A stretch of 64,000 bases of DNA from Microvirga arabica (GCF_016811235.1 NZ_JAFBID010000017.1:32552-96551); one strand, 5' to 3'; positions 36,463-45,282 are shown, numbered from the stretch's first letter. Notes: a model not told the origin generated them from the letters alone. A program made the numbers and translations.

Positions 36463-37008
36463 TCAGGCGTGCTTGGGTCGGGCGAAGGCGGCGCGGTTCC
36501 AAGGGGCCTTCTTCAGGATCCGGGCCATGCCGCAGAACCCGGTGACCCCCGCTACCGTCAGGCCGGTGCCGACAAAGGCTGGAATGGCAAAGAACCAGGG
36601 CGACACGAACAGACCCAGCATCGTGCCGAGGAAGACTATGCTCCCGGCCCCGATCTGCACCTGACGCTGCAGCTCCAGTGGCTGGCGGCGGTCGACCGCG
36701 ACCGGCAGGCCAGCCTTCTTCCAGGCGTCGAGGCCGCCCTCAACGATGAAGGCCTCACTCGCGCTGCCGACCTTGGCGGCAAGACGGGCAGCGTTGCCCT
36801 GGGTCCGGGCTCCGCTCTTGCAATGGAAGATCACCCGCTGGCCTTCGGGATGGGCAAGGTCCGCCTGATCCAGCCGGGATAGGGACGCCAGGCGGGCGCC
36901 GGGGATGTTCTCCCGGGCGTGCTCGTCGGCCTCGCGGATGTCAACGAGGACGGCGCCCTGGTCGAGCAGGCGCTTGGCTTCGGTAGGACTGAGGGTGGGA
37001 AGCGACAT
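36463..37008 (-). CDS. Rhodanese domain with DUF2892 membrane tail (YgaP-like)
   Basis: A 181-residue protein: rhodanese domain with catalytic Cys63 in FHCKSGARTQ, then a DUF2892 region with two helices (IGAGSIVFLGTMLGLFV and FFAIPAFVGTGLTVAGVTGF). This is the YgaP layout of an inner-membrane sulfurtransferase. ATG 37008 follows GGAGACACACT. It is the first gene of the minus-strand sulfur operon and diverges from the dioxygenase across the tandem operator. Confidence 0.93.
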   Translation of the reverse strand: MSLPTLSPTEAKRLLDQGAVLVDIREADEHARENIPGARLASLSRLDQADLAHPEGQRVIFHCKSGARTQGNAARLAAKVGSASEAFIVEGGLDAWKKAGLPVAVDRRQPLELQRQVQIGAGSIVFLGTMLGLFVSPWFFAIPAFVGTGLTVAGVTGFCGMARILKKAPWNRAAFARPKHA

Positions 37009-37055
37009 AGTGTGTCTCCGGATGGGGATCGGCCGTCAAAGCGGCTCGTACTACA

Positions 37056-37085
37056 TTAGATATTGCTTATTTAGATATTGCTTAT
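37056..37085. promoter_or_regulatory. Tandem 15-bp operator repeat TTAGATATTGCTTAT x2
   Basis: Two perfect, adjoining copies of TTAGATATTGCTTAT (37056-37070 and 37071-37085) lie between the divergent rhodanese and persulfide dioxygenase genes, within an otherwise unusual AT-rich stretch. A related copy (12 of 15 bases) precedes the BigR-like gene at 20933. The site is likely the BigR/SqrR-type operator controlling both transcripts. Confidence 0.72.
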
Positions 37086-37132
37086 ATATTGTCAACTACA
37101 ACGGCAAACGAACCATTGAGGAGGTTCAGACC

Positions 37133-38020
37133 ATGTCAGGCCAACCCATCATCCGGGCATTCTTCGACGAGCCCACCAACACCGTTAGCTACCTGGTCGC
37201 GGATCCGGCGACCAAGAGAGCGGCGATCATCGACCCTGTCTTCGACTACGACCACAATTCGGGCACGGTCGACACGCGCTCGGTCGAGGCGATGCTCAAG
37301 GCGGCTGAGGAGGCGGGCTATACCGTTGAGTGGGCGCTGGAGACCCACGCTCATGCCGACCACCTCTCAGGCGCGCCCTACATCAAGGCCAGGACGGGGG
37401 CGAAGATCGGCATTGGTGAGCACATCAAGGACGTGCAGAAGATCTTCCGCCCGATCTTCAATGCCACCGATCTCACTCCAGACGGCAGCGACTTCGACCA
37501 TCTGTTCAAGGACAGCGAGCGCTTCACCATCGGCGAACTCGATGTCGAGGTGCTTCACACGCCAGGCCACACCCCGGCCGACATCTCCTACAAGGTCGAG
37601 GACGCGGTGTTCGTGGGCGACACGATGTTCATGCCGGACTACGGCACCGCCCGCGCCGACTTCCCCGGAGGTGATGCCCGCCAGCTGTACCGCTCGATCA
37701 GGCGCCTGACCGCGCTTCCACCCGAGACGCGGCTGTTTATGTGCCACGACTACAAGGCGCCGGGCCGCGACACCTATGCCTGGGAGACCACGGTCGCGGA
37801 GCAGCGCGAGAGGAACGTGCATGTGAAGGAGGGCGTCACCGAGGAGGAGTTCGTGGCCATGCGAACCGCTCGTGACGCGAAGCTGGCTGCACCCCGGCTG
37901 CTGCTGCCCTCGATCCAAACCAACATCAGGGCTGGGAAATTCCCGCCGGCGGAAGCGAACGGCGTCCGCTACCTGCTGATCCCGGTCACCATGAAGGGCG
38001 GGGCCGAGGAGGTCGTCTAA
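37133..38020 (+). CDS. Persulfide dioxygenase-type MBL hydrolase (BLH/ETHE1-like)
   Basis: A 295-residue metallo-beta-lactamase-fold protein of the ETHE1/BLH group: ETHAHADHLSG gives the iron ligands at residues 72-77, with LHTPGHTPAD and FVGDTMFMPDYGTAR following. These enzymes oxidise glutathione persulfide to sulfite with O2. BLH in plant-associated bacteria is controlled by BigR. ATG 37133 follows TGAGGAGGTTCAGACC, a strong ribosome binding site; the open frame back to 36905 is antisense to the rhodanese. A stem-loop terminator follows the stop. Confidence 0.93.
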   Translation: MSGQPIIRAFFDEPTNTVSYLVADPATKRAAIIDPVFDYDHNSGTVDTRSVEAMLKAAEEAGYTVEWALETHAHADHLSGAPYIKARTGAKIGIGEHIKDVQKIFRPIFNATDLTPDGSDFDHLFKDSERFTIGELDVEVLHTPGHTPADISYKVEDAVFVGDTMFMPDYGTARADFPGGDARQLYRSIRRLTALPPETRLFMCHDYKAPGRDTYAWETTVAEQRERNVHVKEGVTEEEFVAMRTARDAKLAAPRLLLPSIQTNIRAGKFPPAEANGVRYLLIPVTMKGGAEEVV

Positions 38021-38026
38021 CTGGAA

Positions 38027-38060
38027 GAGCCCTGGCCTGGGCCATGGCCGGGGCTCCTTT
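38027..38060 (+). terminator. Stem-loop after the persulfide dioxygenase gene
   Basis: GAGCCCTGGCC (38027-38037) pairs with GGCCGGGGCTC (38046-38056) with one G-T wobble around a short loop and is followed by CTTTC. This fits an intrinsic terminator seven bases after the stop codon. Confidence 0.65.
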
Positions 38061-38232
38061 CAGCCACTGAGATCAGCCTGGAGGAGGATGACCATCCCGA
38101 GCACACGGCAGGAGCACGTCATGAAGCACGTCCACACAGTTCCGTGAGATCGGACCCGCCTGCGGAACCGGAGTTTCACCCAGACGTCTGTAGGAATGTC
38201 GCCTTGTATTCCTACCAGAAGGACTTTTCCCT

Positions 38233-38850
38233 ATGCGTCGTGTCGGTCTGCTTGTTGCGTCTTTGCTTGGCACTCTCACGCTCGGAGCCAGTTGGGCAAA
38301 GGCAGACGTCCTGATCACCGTCGACAAGCCTACCCAGCGCATGTCGGTCTCCGTGGATGGCCAGCCGCGCTACGCTTGGTCGGTATCGACGGGCAAGGCA
38401 GGGCACGAGACACCGGCCGGCACCTTCTCCCCATCGCGTCTGGTGAAGGACCATGCCTCCAAGGAGTGGGACAACTCACCCATGCCGCACTCGATCTTCT
38501 TCACGCACCGGGGCCATGCGATCCATGGCAGCAACGCCACCCGTAGTCTGGGGCAGACCGCATCCCATGGCTGCGTCCGCCTTGCGCCCTCAAATGCGTC
38601 GAAGCTGTTTGCCCTCGTCCGCAGCGAGGGACTCGGGAAGACGAGAATTGTGATCCAAGGGGAGGAGCCGAAGAAACCCTCCGCCCAGAAGGTCAAGCGG
38701 GACCGACCGAAGATCCGATATGCTGAGCCGTCGTCATCTGGAGCACATTATTCCGGCCGTCGGCCGCAGCGCTCCGAGGCACTGCGCCCTGCGCCGACCA
38801 ATGGGTATACAAGTCCGCTCGACACGCAAGCCATCTTCGATTGGCGATGA
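38233..38850 (+). CDS. L,D-transpeptidase (YkuD domain), secreted
   Basis: A 205-residue protein with a Sec signal peptide (cleavage near AKA-DV, residue 24) and a minimal YkuD domain: HAIHGSNATR (His98) and SHGCVRLAP (Cys114). The C-terminal 70 residues are basic and proline-rich with no fold visible. It is a stand-alone third L,D-transpeptidase of the window, not in the dsbD operon, and has its own promoter region after the terminator. Weak AAGGAC ribosome binding site. Confidence 0.88.
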   Translation: MRRVGLLVASLLGTLTLGASWAKADVLITVDKPTQRMSVSVDGQPRYAWSVSTGKAGHETPAGTFSPSRLVKDHASKEWDNSPMPHSIFFTHRGHAIHGSNATRSLGQTASHGCVRLAPSNASKLFALVRSEGLGKTRIVIQGEEPKKPSAQKVKRDRPKIRYAEPSSSGAHYSGRRPQRSEALRPAPTNGYTSPLDTQAIFDWR

Positions 38851-39155
38851 ACGCCCTCTCATCCCAAGAGGCGATATCCCGCGATCTCGGCGGGGGTCAC
38901 GGTATTGCTTGCGCTTTTCTACTTCGTCCCTCCGATGATGGTGTCTGACTCGACGACATGCTCTCCGGGGCGCCGTCAGGTTACCGAGCTGAAGTAACAA
39001 AGGCTCACTGAAGGCTGCATCCCTCATGGACGCTTTCCTGTGGTCACCGTTCCGCTAAACTGACGATGCCGCCACACGAACTGTGATCACCATGCGAGTA
39101 TCGGCCATGTGACTGGTGGTTCTGCTGCGTCTACGCCTCCTCTCAGGGCTGTTTG
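38851..39155. other. Intergenic region, convergent genes
   Basis: About 305 bases between convergent genes. No gene, repeat or clear terminator hairpin with a T-run was found. Confidence 0.4.
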
Positions 39156-39917
39156 TCAGTGGGCAAGGCCCATCGGCTTGAAGATCATCCAGATCGCCAT
39201 GGCGACCATCATCAGGTCCTCGGTGAGCGACACGAAGCCGAGCGGCACGTTGCTGTCGCCGCCGACGCAGGCGCACTTCAGCTCGCGCTTGTCAACGTAA
39301 ACAGCCTTGAACACTGAAACCGCGCCGACACCGCCGATGAAGAGCGCAACAGAGATCGACAGCCACATCAATGCGCCTGCGATCATCAGGACACCGGCGA
39401 GCGCCTCCGCGAAGGGGTAGACGTAGGCGTAGCGGACCCATCGTTGCGCCAGAAGATCGTAGTTAAGGAACATGGTGGCGAAGCCTTCCACGTCCTTGAG
39501 CTTCTGAAGAGCAAGAAGACACATCGCGATGGCGATGAACCATTCGGCAGCCTGGACAGTTGCGAGATTTCCGAAGGCCGCCCAGCTGGCGGCAAGCGCC
39601 ATCAACGCCGCCATCGCGAAGAGTGCGATCACGGGCTTGTAGGTCACGGCATCCTTGTCCTTGACCTCGCGGCCGAAGAACCGGACGAGATCATCGTAAC
39701 CGCCGATCCGTTGGCCGTCGATGAAGGTCTGGGGTGTCGTGTCTACATTGTGCTTGGCCTTAAAGGCGTCTGCCTCCTCGCGAGTGGTCAGCTGATGGTC
39801 GTCGACCTCGTAACCTTCGCGCTTGAGCAGGTCGAGCGCCTTCAGCCCAAAGGGACAAGTGTGCTCGGCTGTCGCCATCCGATGAAGTTCGGCACGTTTT
39901 GCTGCATAGGTCGCCAT
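39156..39917 (-). CDS. Glutaredoxin-like domain fused to a MauE/DoxX-type membrane protein
   Basis: A 253-residue fusion. Residues 1-85 are glutaredoxin-like with a monothiol-type active site HTCPFGLKA (Cys21) and cis-Pro in VDTTPQTFIDGQRIGGYDDL. Residues 95-250 hold four hydrophobic segments of the MauE/DoxX redox-associated type, with a periplasmic or loop pair KCACVGG (two cysteines). The design suggests passing electrons between a cytoplasmic glutaredoxin and membrane cysteines. It follows a CsoR-family relic on the same strand by 18 bases, so it was probably once metal-controlled. Confidence 0.83.
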   Translation of the reverse strand: MATYAAKRAELHRMATAEHTCPFGLKALDLLKREGYEVDDHQLTTREEADAFKAKHNVDTTPQTFIDGQRIGGYDDLVRFFGREVKDKDAVTYKPVIALFAMAALMALAASWAAFGNLATVQAAEWFIAIAMCLLALQKLKDVEGFATMFLNYDLLAQRWVRYAYVYPFAEALAGVLMIAGALMWLSISVALFIGGVGAVSVFKAVYVDKRELKCACVGGDSNVPLGFVSLTEDLMMVAMAIWMIFKPMGLAH

Positions 39918-39935
39918 CGTCTTGTTCCTCCGACT

Positions 39936-40121
39936 TTATAGTTTCGCTCTTGCAAACACCTCGACCAGCTCGGTGAACTTGCTGCGCTGAAGGTCGGCGT
40001 CACCGGAAGCGATCGCCTCCTTAACGAAGCAGGCGGTATGCGTTCTCAAAATCTGGTCCTCAACCTTGGAGGGGTCGGATTTTACGGCGTTGATCTGGTT
40101 GAGAATGTCCACGAAGTTGCG
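39936..40121 (-). pseudogene. CsoR/FrmR-family repressor, C-terminal fragment
   Basis: The minus strand encodes RNFVDILNQINAVKSDPSKV, then EDQILRTHTACFVKEAIASG and DADLQRSKFTELVEVFARAK with a stop at 39936. This is the C-terminal two-thirds of a DUF156 (CsoR/RcnR/FrmR) metal or aldehyde repressor, including the His and Cys of the second ligand region (RTHTAC). An in-frame TGA lies immediately upstream and the N-terminal helix with the first Cys is absent: the RND pump gene abuts at about 40121. The fragment has no start and is not functional. Confidence 0.85.
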
Positions 40122-43100
40122 TCAGGCTCTCCCGCCTGATTGCGAGACGCCGGACGACAACATAGAATATCGGGGTCAGCACGAGCCCGAAAAGGGTGAC
40201 GCCAAGCATGCCGGCGAACACGGCAATGCCCATGACATGCCGCATCTCAGCACCAGCCCCGGTTGCGATCACCAGCGGAACAACACCGGCGATGAAGGCG
40301 AGTGAGATCATCAGGATCGGCCGCAGGCGAAGTCGGGCTGCTTCAAGCACCGCGTTCAAGGGATCGACGCCTTCGTCTTCCTTCGCTCTGGCGAACTCAA
40401 CGATCAAGATGGCGTTTTTGGCAGCGAGACCCACGAGCACGACGAACCCGATCTGCGTGAAAACGTTGTTGTCACCTCCCGTAAACCAGACGCCTGCGAT
40501 CGCGGAAAGCAACGCCATCGGAGCGATCAGCAACACAGCAAACGGCAGCGACCAGCTGTTGTATTGGGCCGCGAGAATCAGAAACGCGAGCAGAACAGAC
40601 AGCGGGAAGATGTACATTGCCGTGTTCCCCGCCTGCTTCTCCTGATAGGCAAGCTCCGTCCACTCGAAGGCCATGCCGGGCGGCAAGGTTTCCGATGCGA
40701 TCCGTTCTATGGCTGCAGTCGCTTGCCCAAACGAATAGCCGGGCGCCGGGCCGCCGCTGATATCGGCCGACGGGAAGCTGTTGTAATGCATGACCCGATC
40801 CGGCCCCGAACTGTGCTTGATGGTCAGCAAAGCCGACAACGGGATCATTTCGCCCGCCGCGTTACGCACCTTCAGCCGGCCGATGTCCTCCGGCTGCATA
40901 CGGAACGGAGCGTCAGCCTGGACCATCACGCGGTAGGTCCGACCGAAGCGGTTGAAGTCATTCGCGTAGAGAGAGCCAAGGTTGACCTGCAACGTTTCGA
41001 AGATGGTGTTGAGCGGCACCCCCTGCGATTTGGCTTTCACGCGGTCGATGTCCACCTGCACCTGTGGCGCATTCACCTGGAAGCTCGCGAGCATGCCAGC
41101 CAGCTCAGGCGTCTGCATCGCTTTGCCCATGATCGCGCCCTGCGCCTGCGCAAGGGCCTCAAAGCCAAGCCCCGCTCGATCCTCGATCTGGATCTTGAAC
41201 CCGCCGGTCGAGCCGAGCCCCGGAACAGGTGGCGGCGGGAAGATGCCGGCAAAACCATCGGGTATTTGGCTGAACTTGCCCATCAGGCGGCCTGCAATCG
41301 CGAAGGCAGACAATGAAGGGTCCTTGCGCTCGTCAAAGGGCTTGAGCATCGTGAACATGACGGCGGCATTGGGAATATTGACCATGCCGTTGACCGAAAG
41401 ACCTGGGAAGGCGACGACACTTTCCACGCCTGGTTCGGCGAGTGCGATCTCCGACATTTTCTTGACGACCGCCTCTGTCCGGTCGAGCGAGGCTCCAGTC
41501 GGAAGCTGGGCGATGCCGACCAAGTAATATTTGTCCTGAGCTGGGACAAATCCGTTGGGCACGGTCTGGAAACCCATCCATGTCATGCCGACCAGACCGG
41601 CATAGACGAGCAGGACGAGCGCGCTTAACCTCACAGCGCGACGCACTGACCAGACATAGGCATTCGAAGCGCTGTCGAAGAACCGGTTAAAGAGCCGAAA
41701 AAACCAACCGAACAGACCGTCGATCACCCGGGTCAGGAGATCGCGCTTCACCTCACCGTGGTGCGGCTTCAGGAGCACACCTGCCAGCGCAGGAGAAAGC
41801 GTGAGAGAATTGACCGCCGACAGGATGGTCGAGATTGCGATCGTAAGGGCGAATTGGCGATAGAACTCACCTTGCAGGCCGGACAGGAATGCTGACGGAA
41901 TGAACACGGCCGACAGCACAGATGTAATGGCAATGATCGGCCCAATCACCTCGTCCATAGCCTTGCGCGCTGCTTCCTTCGGCGTTTCGCCAAGCGCCAT
42001 GTGGCGCTCAACGTTTTCGACGACCACGATGGCGTCGTCGACCACGATTCCGATCGAGAGCACGAGGCCAAACAGCGACAGCGTGTTCAGCGAGAAGCCG
42101 AACATGTACATAAGTGCGAACGTGCCGACCAACGAAACCGGTACCGCAACCAAAGGGATGATCGACGCGCGCCAAGTCTGTAGGAAGAGCACGACCACGA
42201 TGACTACCAGGACGATCGCTTCAAGCAGCGTCATCACCACGGCCTCCAGTGAGGCCTTCACGAAGACAGTCGGGTCGTAGGCGATGCGGTACTTTATGCC
42301 CTCTGGAAACCCTTTCTGAAGCTCTTCCATGGTGCCGCGAATAGCGCTCGCCACGTCGAGAGCATTGGCTCCGGGGCTCTGGATGATCTGCATCGCCGGT
42401 GCCGGCTTGCCGTCAAGAAGACTACGAAGGGCGTAGGCGTCCGAACCGAGTTCGATACGTGCAACGTCCCGAAGACGCGTGATCTGGCCGTCGGTGCCCG
42501 TCTTGACGACAATGTCGCCGAACTGCTCCTCGTTCGAAAGCCTGCCGAGGGTGTTGACAGTGACTTGAAGTGCGGCCGAGGCGTCTGGCTGCTGGCCAAC
42601 CGAGCCTGCGGCCACCTGAGCGTTCTGCTCCTGAATGGCCGCCACCACGTCGGAAGCGGTCAGTCCACGTGCTGCCACCTTGGCCGGGTCGAGCCAGATC
42701 CGCATCGAATATTCGCCAGCACCCCAGACCAGCACGTCACCCACACCTGAGAGACGCGCAAGCCGGTCCCGCACCTGCAAAGTGGCGAAGTTCGACAGGT
42801 AGAGAGGATCGTAGCGATCGTCGGGCGAGACGAGATGCACGACCATCAGGATGTCGGGCGAGGTCTTCTGTGTGACGACGCCGATACGCTGAACCTCCTG
42901 CGGCAGACGCGGAAGCGCGCGCGAGACGCGGTTCTGAACCTGGATCTGCGCCATGTCGGGATCTGTGCCCTGCTGGAAGGTCACCGTCAGCGTCATACGC
43001 CCATCGGTCGCGGCCTGCGAACTCATATAGAGCATATTCTCGACGCCGTTGATCACCTGCTCCAGCGGCGCAGCAACCGTTTCGGCGATCACTTCGGGAC

Positions 43101-43263
43101 TGGCGCCCGGATAGCTTGCGGTGACCTGTACCGTCGGCGGGGTTACCTGCGGATACTCGCTCAATGGAAGTTTCAGAAGCGTCAGGCCGCCGCCGATGAG
43201 CATCAACACGGACAGGACGACCGCGAAGATGGGGCGGTCAACGAAAAAGCGTGGGAGGTTCAT
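40060..43263 (-). CDS. RND multidrug efflux permease (HAE1 type)
   Basis: A 1067-residue inner-membrane pump of the AcrB/MexB/MexF group with 12 helices and two large periplasmic loops. The N-terminus FFVDRPIFAVVLSVLMLIGG and the helix-4 proton-relay region GIVVDDAIVVVENVERHMA (two Asp) are intact, as is helix 10-12 (GLAAKNAILIVEFA, GAGAEMRHVMGIAVFAGMLG). The last about 18 residues (from QLRGHSQPDQ) are read out of frame through a CsoR-family relic, so the natural C-terminus was replaced. It overlaps the adaptor gene by four bases. No outer-membrane factor is adjacent; the TolC at 53-54.5 kb is a copper-locus protein. Confidence 0.94.
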   Translation of the reverse strand: MNLPRFFVDRPIFAVVLSVLMLIGGGLTLLKLPLSEYPQVTPPTVQVTASYPGASPEVIAETVAAPLEQVINGVENMLYMSSQAATDGRMTLTVTFQQGTDPDMAQIQVQNRVSRALPRLPQEVQRIGVVTQKTSPDILMVVHLVSPDDRYDPLYLSNFATLQVRDRLARLSGVGDVLVWGAGEYSMRIWLDPAKVAARGLTASDVVAAIQEQNAQVAAGSVGQQPDASAALQVTVNTLGRLSNEEQFGDIVVKTGTDGQITRLRDVARIELGSDAYALRSLLDGKPAPAMQIIQSPGANALDVASAIRGTMEELQKGFPEGIKYRIAYDPTVFVKASLEAVVMTLLEAIVLVVIVVVLFLQTWRASIIPLVAVPVSLVGTFALMYMFGFSLNTLSLFGLVLSIGIVVDDAIVVVENVERHMALGETPKEAARKAMDEVIGPIIAITSVLSAVFIPSAFLSGLQGEFYRQFALTIAISTILSAVNSLTLSPALAGVLLKPHHGEVKRDLLTRVIDGLFGWFFRLFNRFFDSASNAYVWSVRRAVRLSALVLLVYAGLVGMTWMGFQTVPNGFVPAQDKYYLVGIAQLPTGASLDRTEAVVKKMSEIALAEPGVESVVAFPGLSVNGMVNIPNAAVMFTMLKPFDERKDPSLSAFAIAGRLMGKFSQIPDGFAGIFPPPPVPGLGSTGGFKIQIEDRAGLGFEALAQAQGAIMGKAMQTPELAGMLASFQVNAPQVQVDIDRVKAKSQGVPLNTIFETLQVNLGSLYANDFNRFGRTYRVMVQADAPFRMQPEDIGRLKVRNAAGEMIPLSALLTIKHSSGPDRVMHYNSFPSADISGGPAPGYSFGQATAAIERIASETLPPGMAFEWTELAYQEKQAGNTAMYIFPLSVLLAFLILAAQYNSWSLPFAVLLIAPMALLSAIAGVWFTGGDNNVFTQIGFVVLVGLAAKNAILIVEFARAKEDEGVDPLNAVLEAARLRLRPILMISLAFIAGVVPLVIATGAGAEMRHVMGIAVFAGMLGVTLFGLVLTPIFYVVVRRLAIRRESLTQLRGHSQPDQRRKIRPLQG

Positions 43264-44519
43264 CGACGCGCCTCCTGCGATGCCGCCGCCGCCCGGTCAT
43301 TGCCTGCGGATCGGCCCGGGGACATCGTAACCATCTGCGGGTCTACTTCCATTCCGGGGCGAACGAGCCCCTTGATAATGATCTTCTCGCCCGCCTTGAG
43401 GCCCCCCGAGACAACGCGCAGCCCGTCAATCATTGGCCCCAGTTCCACCGGGCGGTACTCGGCCTTATTCTGAGGCCCGAGTGCCAGCACATAGCGGCGC
43501 CCCTGGTCGATCCCAATCGCCTGTTCGTCGATGAGCACGGTCTGAGCCGGTTCGGCAGTAACGAGGTTCACCCGCGCAAAAAGGCCAGGTGTCAGCCGAC
43601 CATCTGGGTTCTTCACAACGGCCCGAGCGCGGATTGTTCCCGTGCTCCGGTCGACGCGGTTGCCGAGAAAATCGAATTTCCCGGCGTGCGGGAAACCGGC
43701 ATCAGTCATCAGCCCCACTTGCACCAGCAATTTGCCGGAGGCCTTCCCACTTTCGATCGCGCGTGCACGTTCGACGAATTCAAGATAGGTGGCTTCGTCG
43801 ATATCAAAATAGACATAGAGGGGGTCGGTCGAGACGATCGTGGTGAGAAGTGTCGCGGCCCCCGCATTGCCGCCGGAGACAAGATTGCCTTCGGAGACGA
43901 GAACCCGGTCGACGCGCCCGCCAATCGGAGCGGTGACGCGCGTGAAGGAAAGGTCGAGTTCGGCAGCAGCCACGGCTGCCTTTGCAATCTCGACCTGTGC
44001 CTGACGCTGGCGGTGTGCAGCCTGCGCGTCGTTAAGGGCCTTCCCCGACACCGTGCCATTGGGGGCCAGCGTTTCGGCGCGCTTCAAGTCGATCTCGGCC
44101 TGGTCGAGCAGAACCCGCGCCTGCTGCAACTGCGCCTTCGCTGCATCCAGGGCGATCTCAAAGGGCCTGGCGTCGATTTGAAAGAGAACCTCATCTGGTC
44201 GCACGAGGCCGCCTTCGGGGACGCTGACAGCGTCGATGGCGCCGCCGACACGCGGACGCAATTCGATCGCCTTGGTCGTTTCTATATGGCCGGTAAATTC
44301 CACGGACGGCGCGACCTTGCGGGTGATAACCTCGGCAACCGGCACCCGTGGGGCGGGCATTTGAGCCGGCTGTGCAGCGGCCTCCGACGCGGAGGCTGGC
44401 GAGACAAGCCCCAATAAGGTTTTGGCGTAGGGCCCAACCTCGTCGTGATAGACAGTGGCAAGAGTGCCACCGGTAATGGCGGCACCAGCTAGGAACAGGG
44501 TGGCGACTCTATTACTCAT
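43260..44519 (-). CDS. RND efflux periplasmic adaptor (membrane fusion protein)
   Basis: A 419-residue adaptor with one N-terminal anchor helix (RVATLFLAGAAITGGTLAT), the lipoyl halves (VAPSVEFTGHIETTKAIELR and VTAPIGGRVDRVLVSEGNLV), an alpha-hairpin (KAQLQQARVLLDQAEIDLKR) and beta-barrel with VYFDIDEATYLEF. It overlaps the permease by ATGA. A CueR-type operator is 74 bases upstream on the same strand, which would make this drug pump copper-responsive unless the site is a relic. Length and layout are standard. Confidence 0.93.
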   Translation of the reverse strand: MSNRVATLFLAGAAITGGTLATVYHDEVGPYAKTLLGLVSPASASEAAAQPAQMPAPRVPVAEVITRKVAPSVEFTGHIETTKAIELRPRVGGAIDAVSVPEGGLVRPDEVLFQIDARPFEIALDAAKAQLQQARVLLDQAEIDLKRAETLAPNGTVSGKALNDAQAAHRQRQAQVEIAKAAVAAAELDLSFTRVTAPIGGRVDRVLVSEGNLVSGGNAGAATLLTTIVSTDPLYVYFDIDEATYLEFVERARAIESGKASGKLLVQVGLMTDAGFPHAGKFDFLGNRVDRSTGTIRARAVVKNPDGRLTPGLFARVNLVTAEPAQTVLIDEQAIGIDQGRRYVLALGPQNKAEYRPVELGPMIDGLRVVSGGLKAGEKIIIKGLVRPGMEVDPQMVTMSPGRSAGNDRAAAASQEARR

Positions 44520-44592
44520 TCTCGTTCACCTTCAAAAGGACGCGCGCTCCCGGCCAGCGGGATACGGCGACGGACATTTGTGACGAAGGTGC

Positions 44593-44616
44593 GGTTTCCA
44601 ACGATGGCAAGGTCAA
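44593..44616 (-). promoter_or_regulatory. CueR/HmrR-type promoter operator 1 (RND pump)
   Basis: Read on the minus strand: TTGACCTTGCCATCGTTGG then AAACC. A -35-like TTGACC joined to a near-dyad is the hallmark of MerR-family metal promoters, where the regulator sits in a 19-20 base spacer. It points toward the adaptor gene. Bases 44520-44592 and 44617-44956 hold nothing else recognisable. Confidence 0.8.
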
Positions 44617-44956
44617 GGTCCTGAGAAAGAGTTTTCCGAAGAGACCGTTGACGCAGTCGTCAACTCATGCCGCGGCTAACTGCATCTTAGGTCCGCTAAC
44701 GTCTTTTGAAGAAGGGAGTCCGTCTTCAGATGAGCCCGATAGATTGACCTCGCCGCGCCCGTGTCGCGGTCCCCGTCGAGCATCCCTTTCGTGCCTTGAC
44801 TTGGCCTGCGCCCGTCTTGCGACCGGCTTCTTGACCTTGTCACGATGGCAGGCCCGATCGTGCTCCTTCAGAAGGATGCGCCCGCGTTCGCCTTCATGCG
44901 CGACTGGCTCGCGCGCCATCCTCTGTAACGGAACGGTAAGCAAGAAGGAGCTACCC

Positions 44957-45187
44957 ATGTCTTGCCCGGGAACGATGCTATCGCTTGAGGCGCAAATCCT
45001 TGCAGTATTCCAGCGAGCATGCGCCGAGGACGCGCTTGAGATCGCCGATCGCCTGCTCTCGATCCTTGAACTCATGGACTGCGAACGTAGCAATCGATCC
45101 AGGTTAGAGCCGCATCAATCGGGCGATGCTCTTAGCGATGCCTACCGAGCGGTCGCCCGCGGGGTGCGGCGCGGGCGCAAACATTGA
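44957..45187 (+). CDS. Hypothetical protein, 76 residues
   Basis: The frame MSCPGTMLSLEAQILAVFQR begins at 44957 after AAGAAGGAGCTACCC, a strong ribosome binding site. It is predicted to be helical and soluble with a basic tail (GVRRGRKH). It has no recognised family. The stretch ILAVFQRACAEDALEIADRL looks like a small amphipathic helix bundle. It lies alone between two minus-strand operons. Confidence 0.6.
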   Translation: MSCPGTMLSLEAQILAVFQRACAEDALEIADRLLSILELMDCERSNRSRLEPHQSGDALSDAYRAVARGVRRGRKH

Positions 45188-45282
45188 GCGGCGGCCATTC
45201 GTTGGCCAGAGGCGTATCCACGGCATAACCAGCCAGACCGAAGTGGATCGATTCCTTGGGTGGAAGGGCATGCCGCGGAGTC

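Noticed and set aside
37056..37085. Tandem repeat considered as a CRISPR or VNTR fragment
   Set aside because: Only two adjoining copies without spacers, in a divergent promoter, and a related copy precedes a repressor: an operator explains it better.
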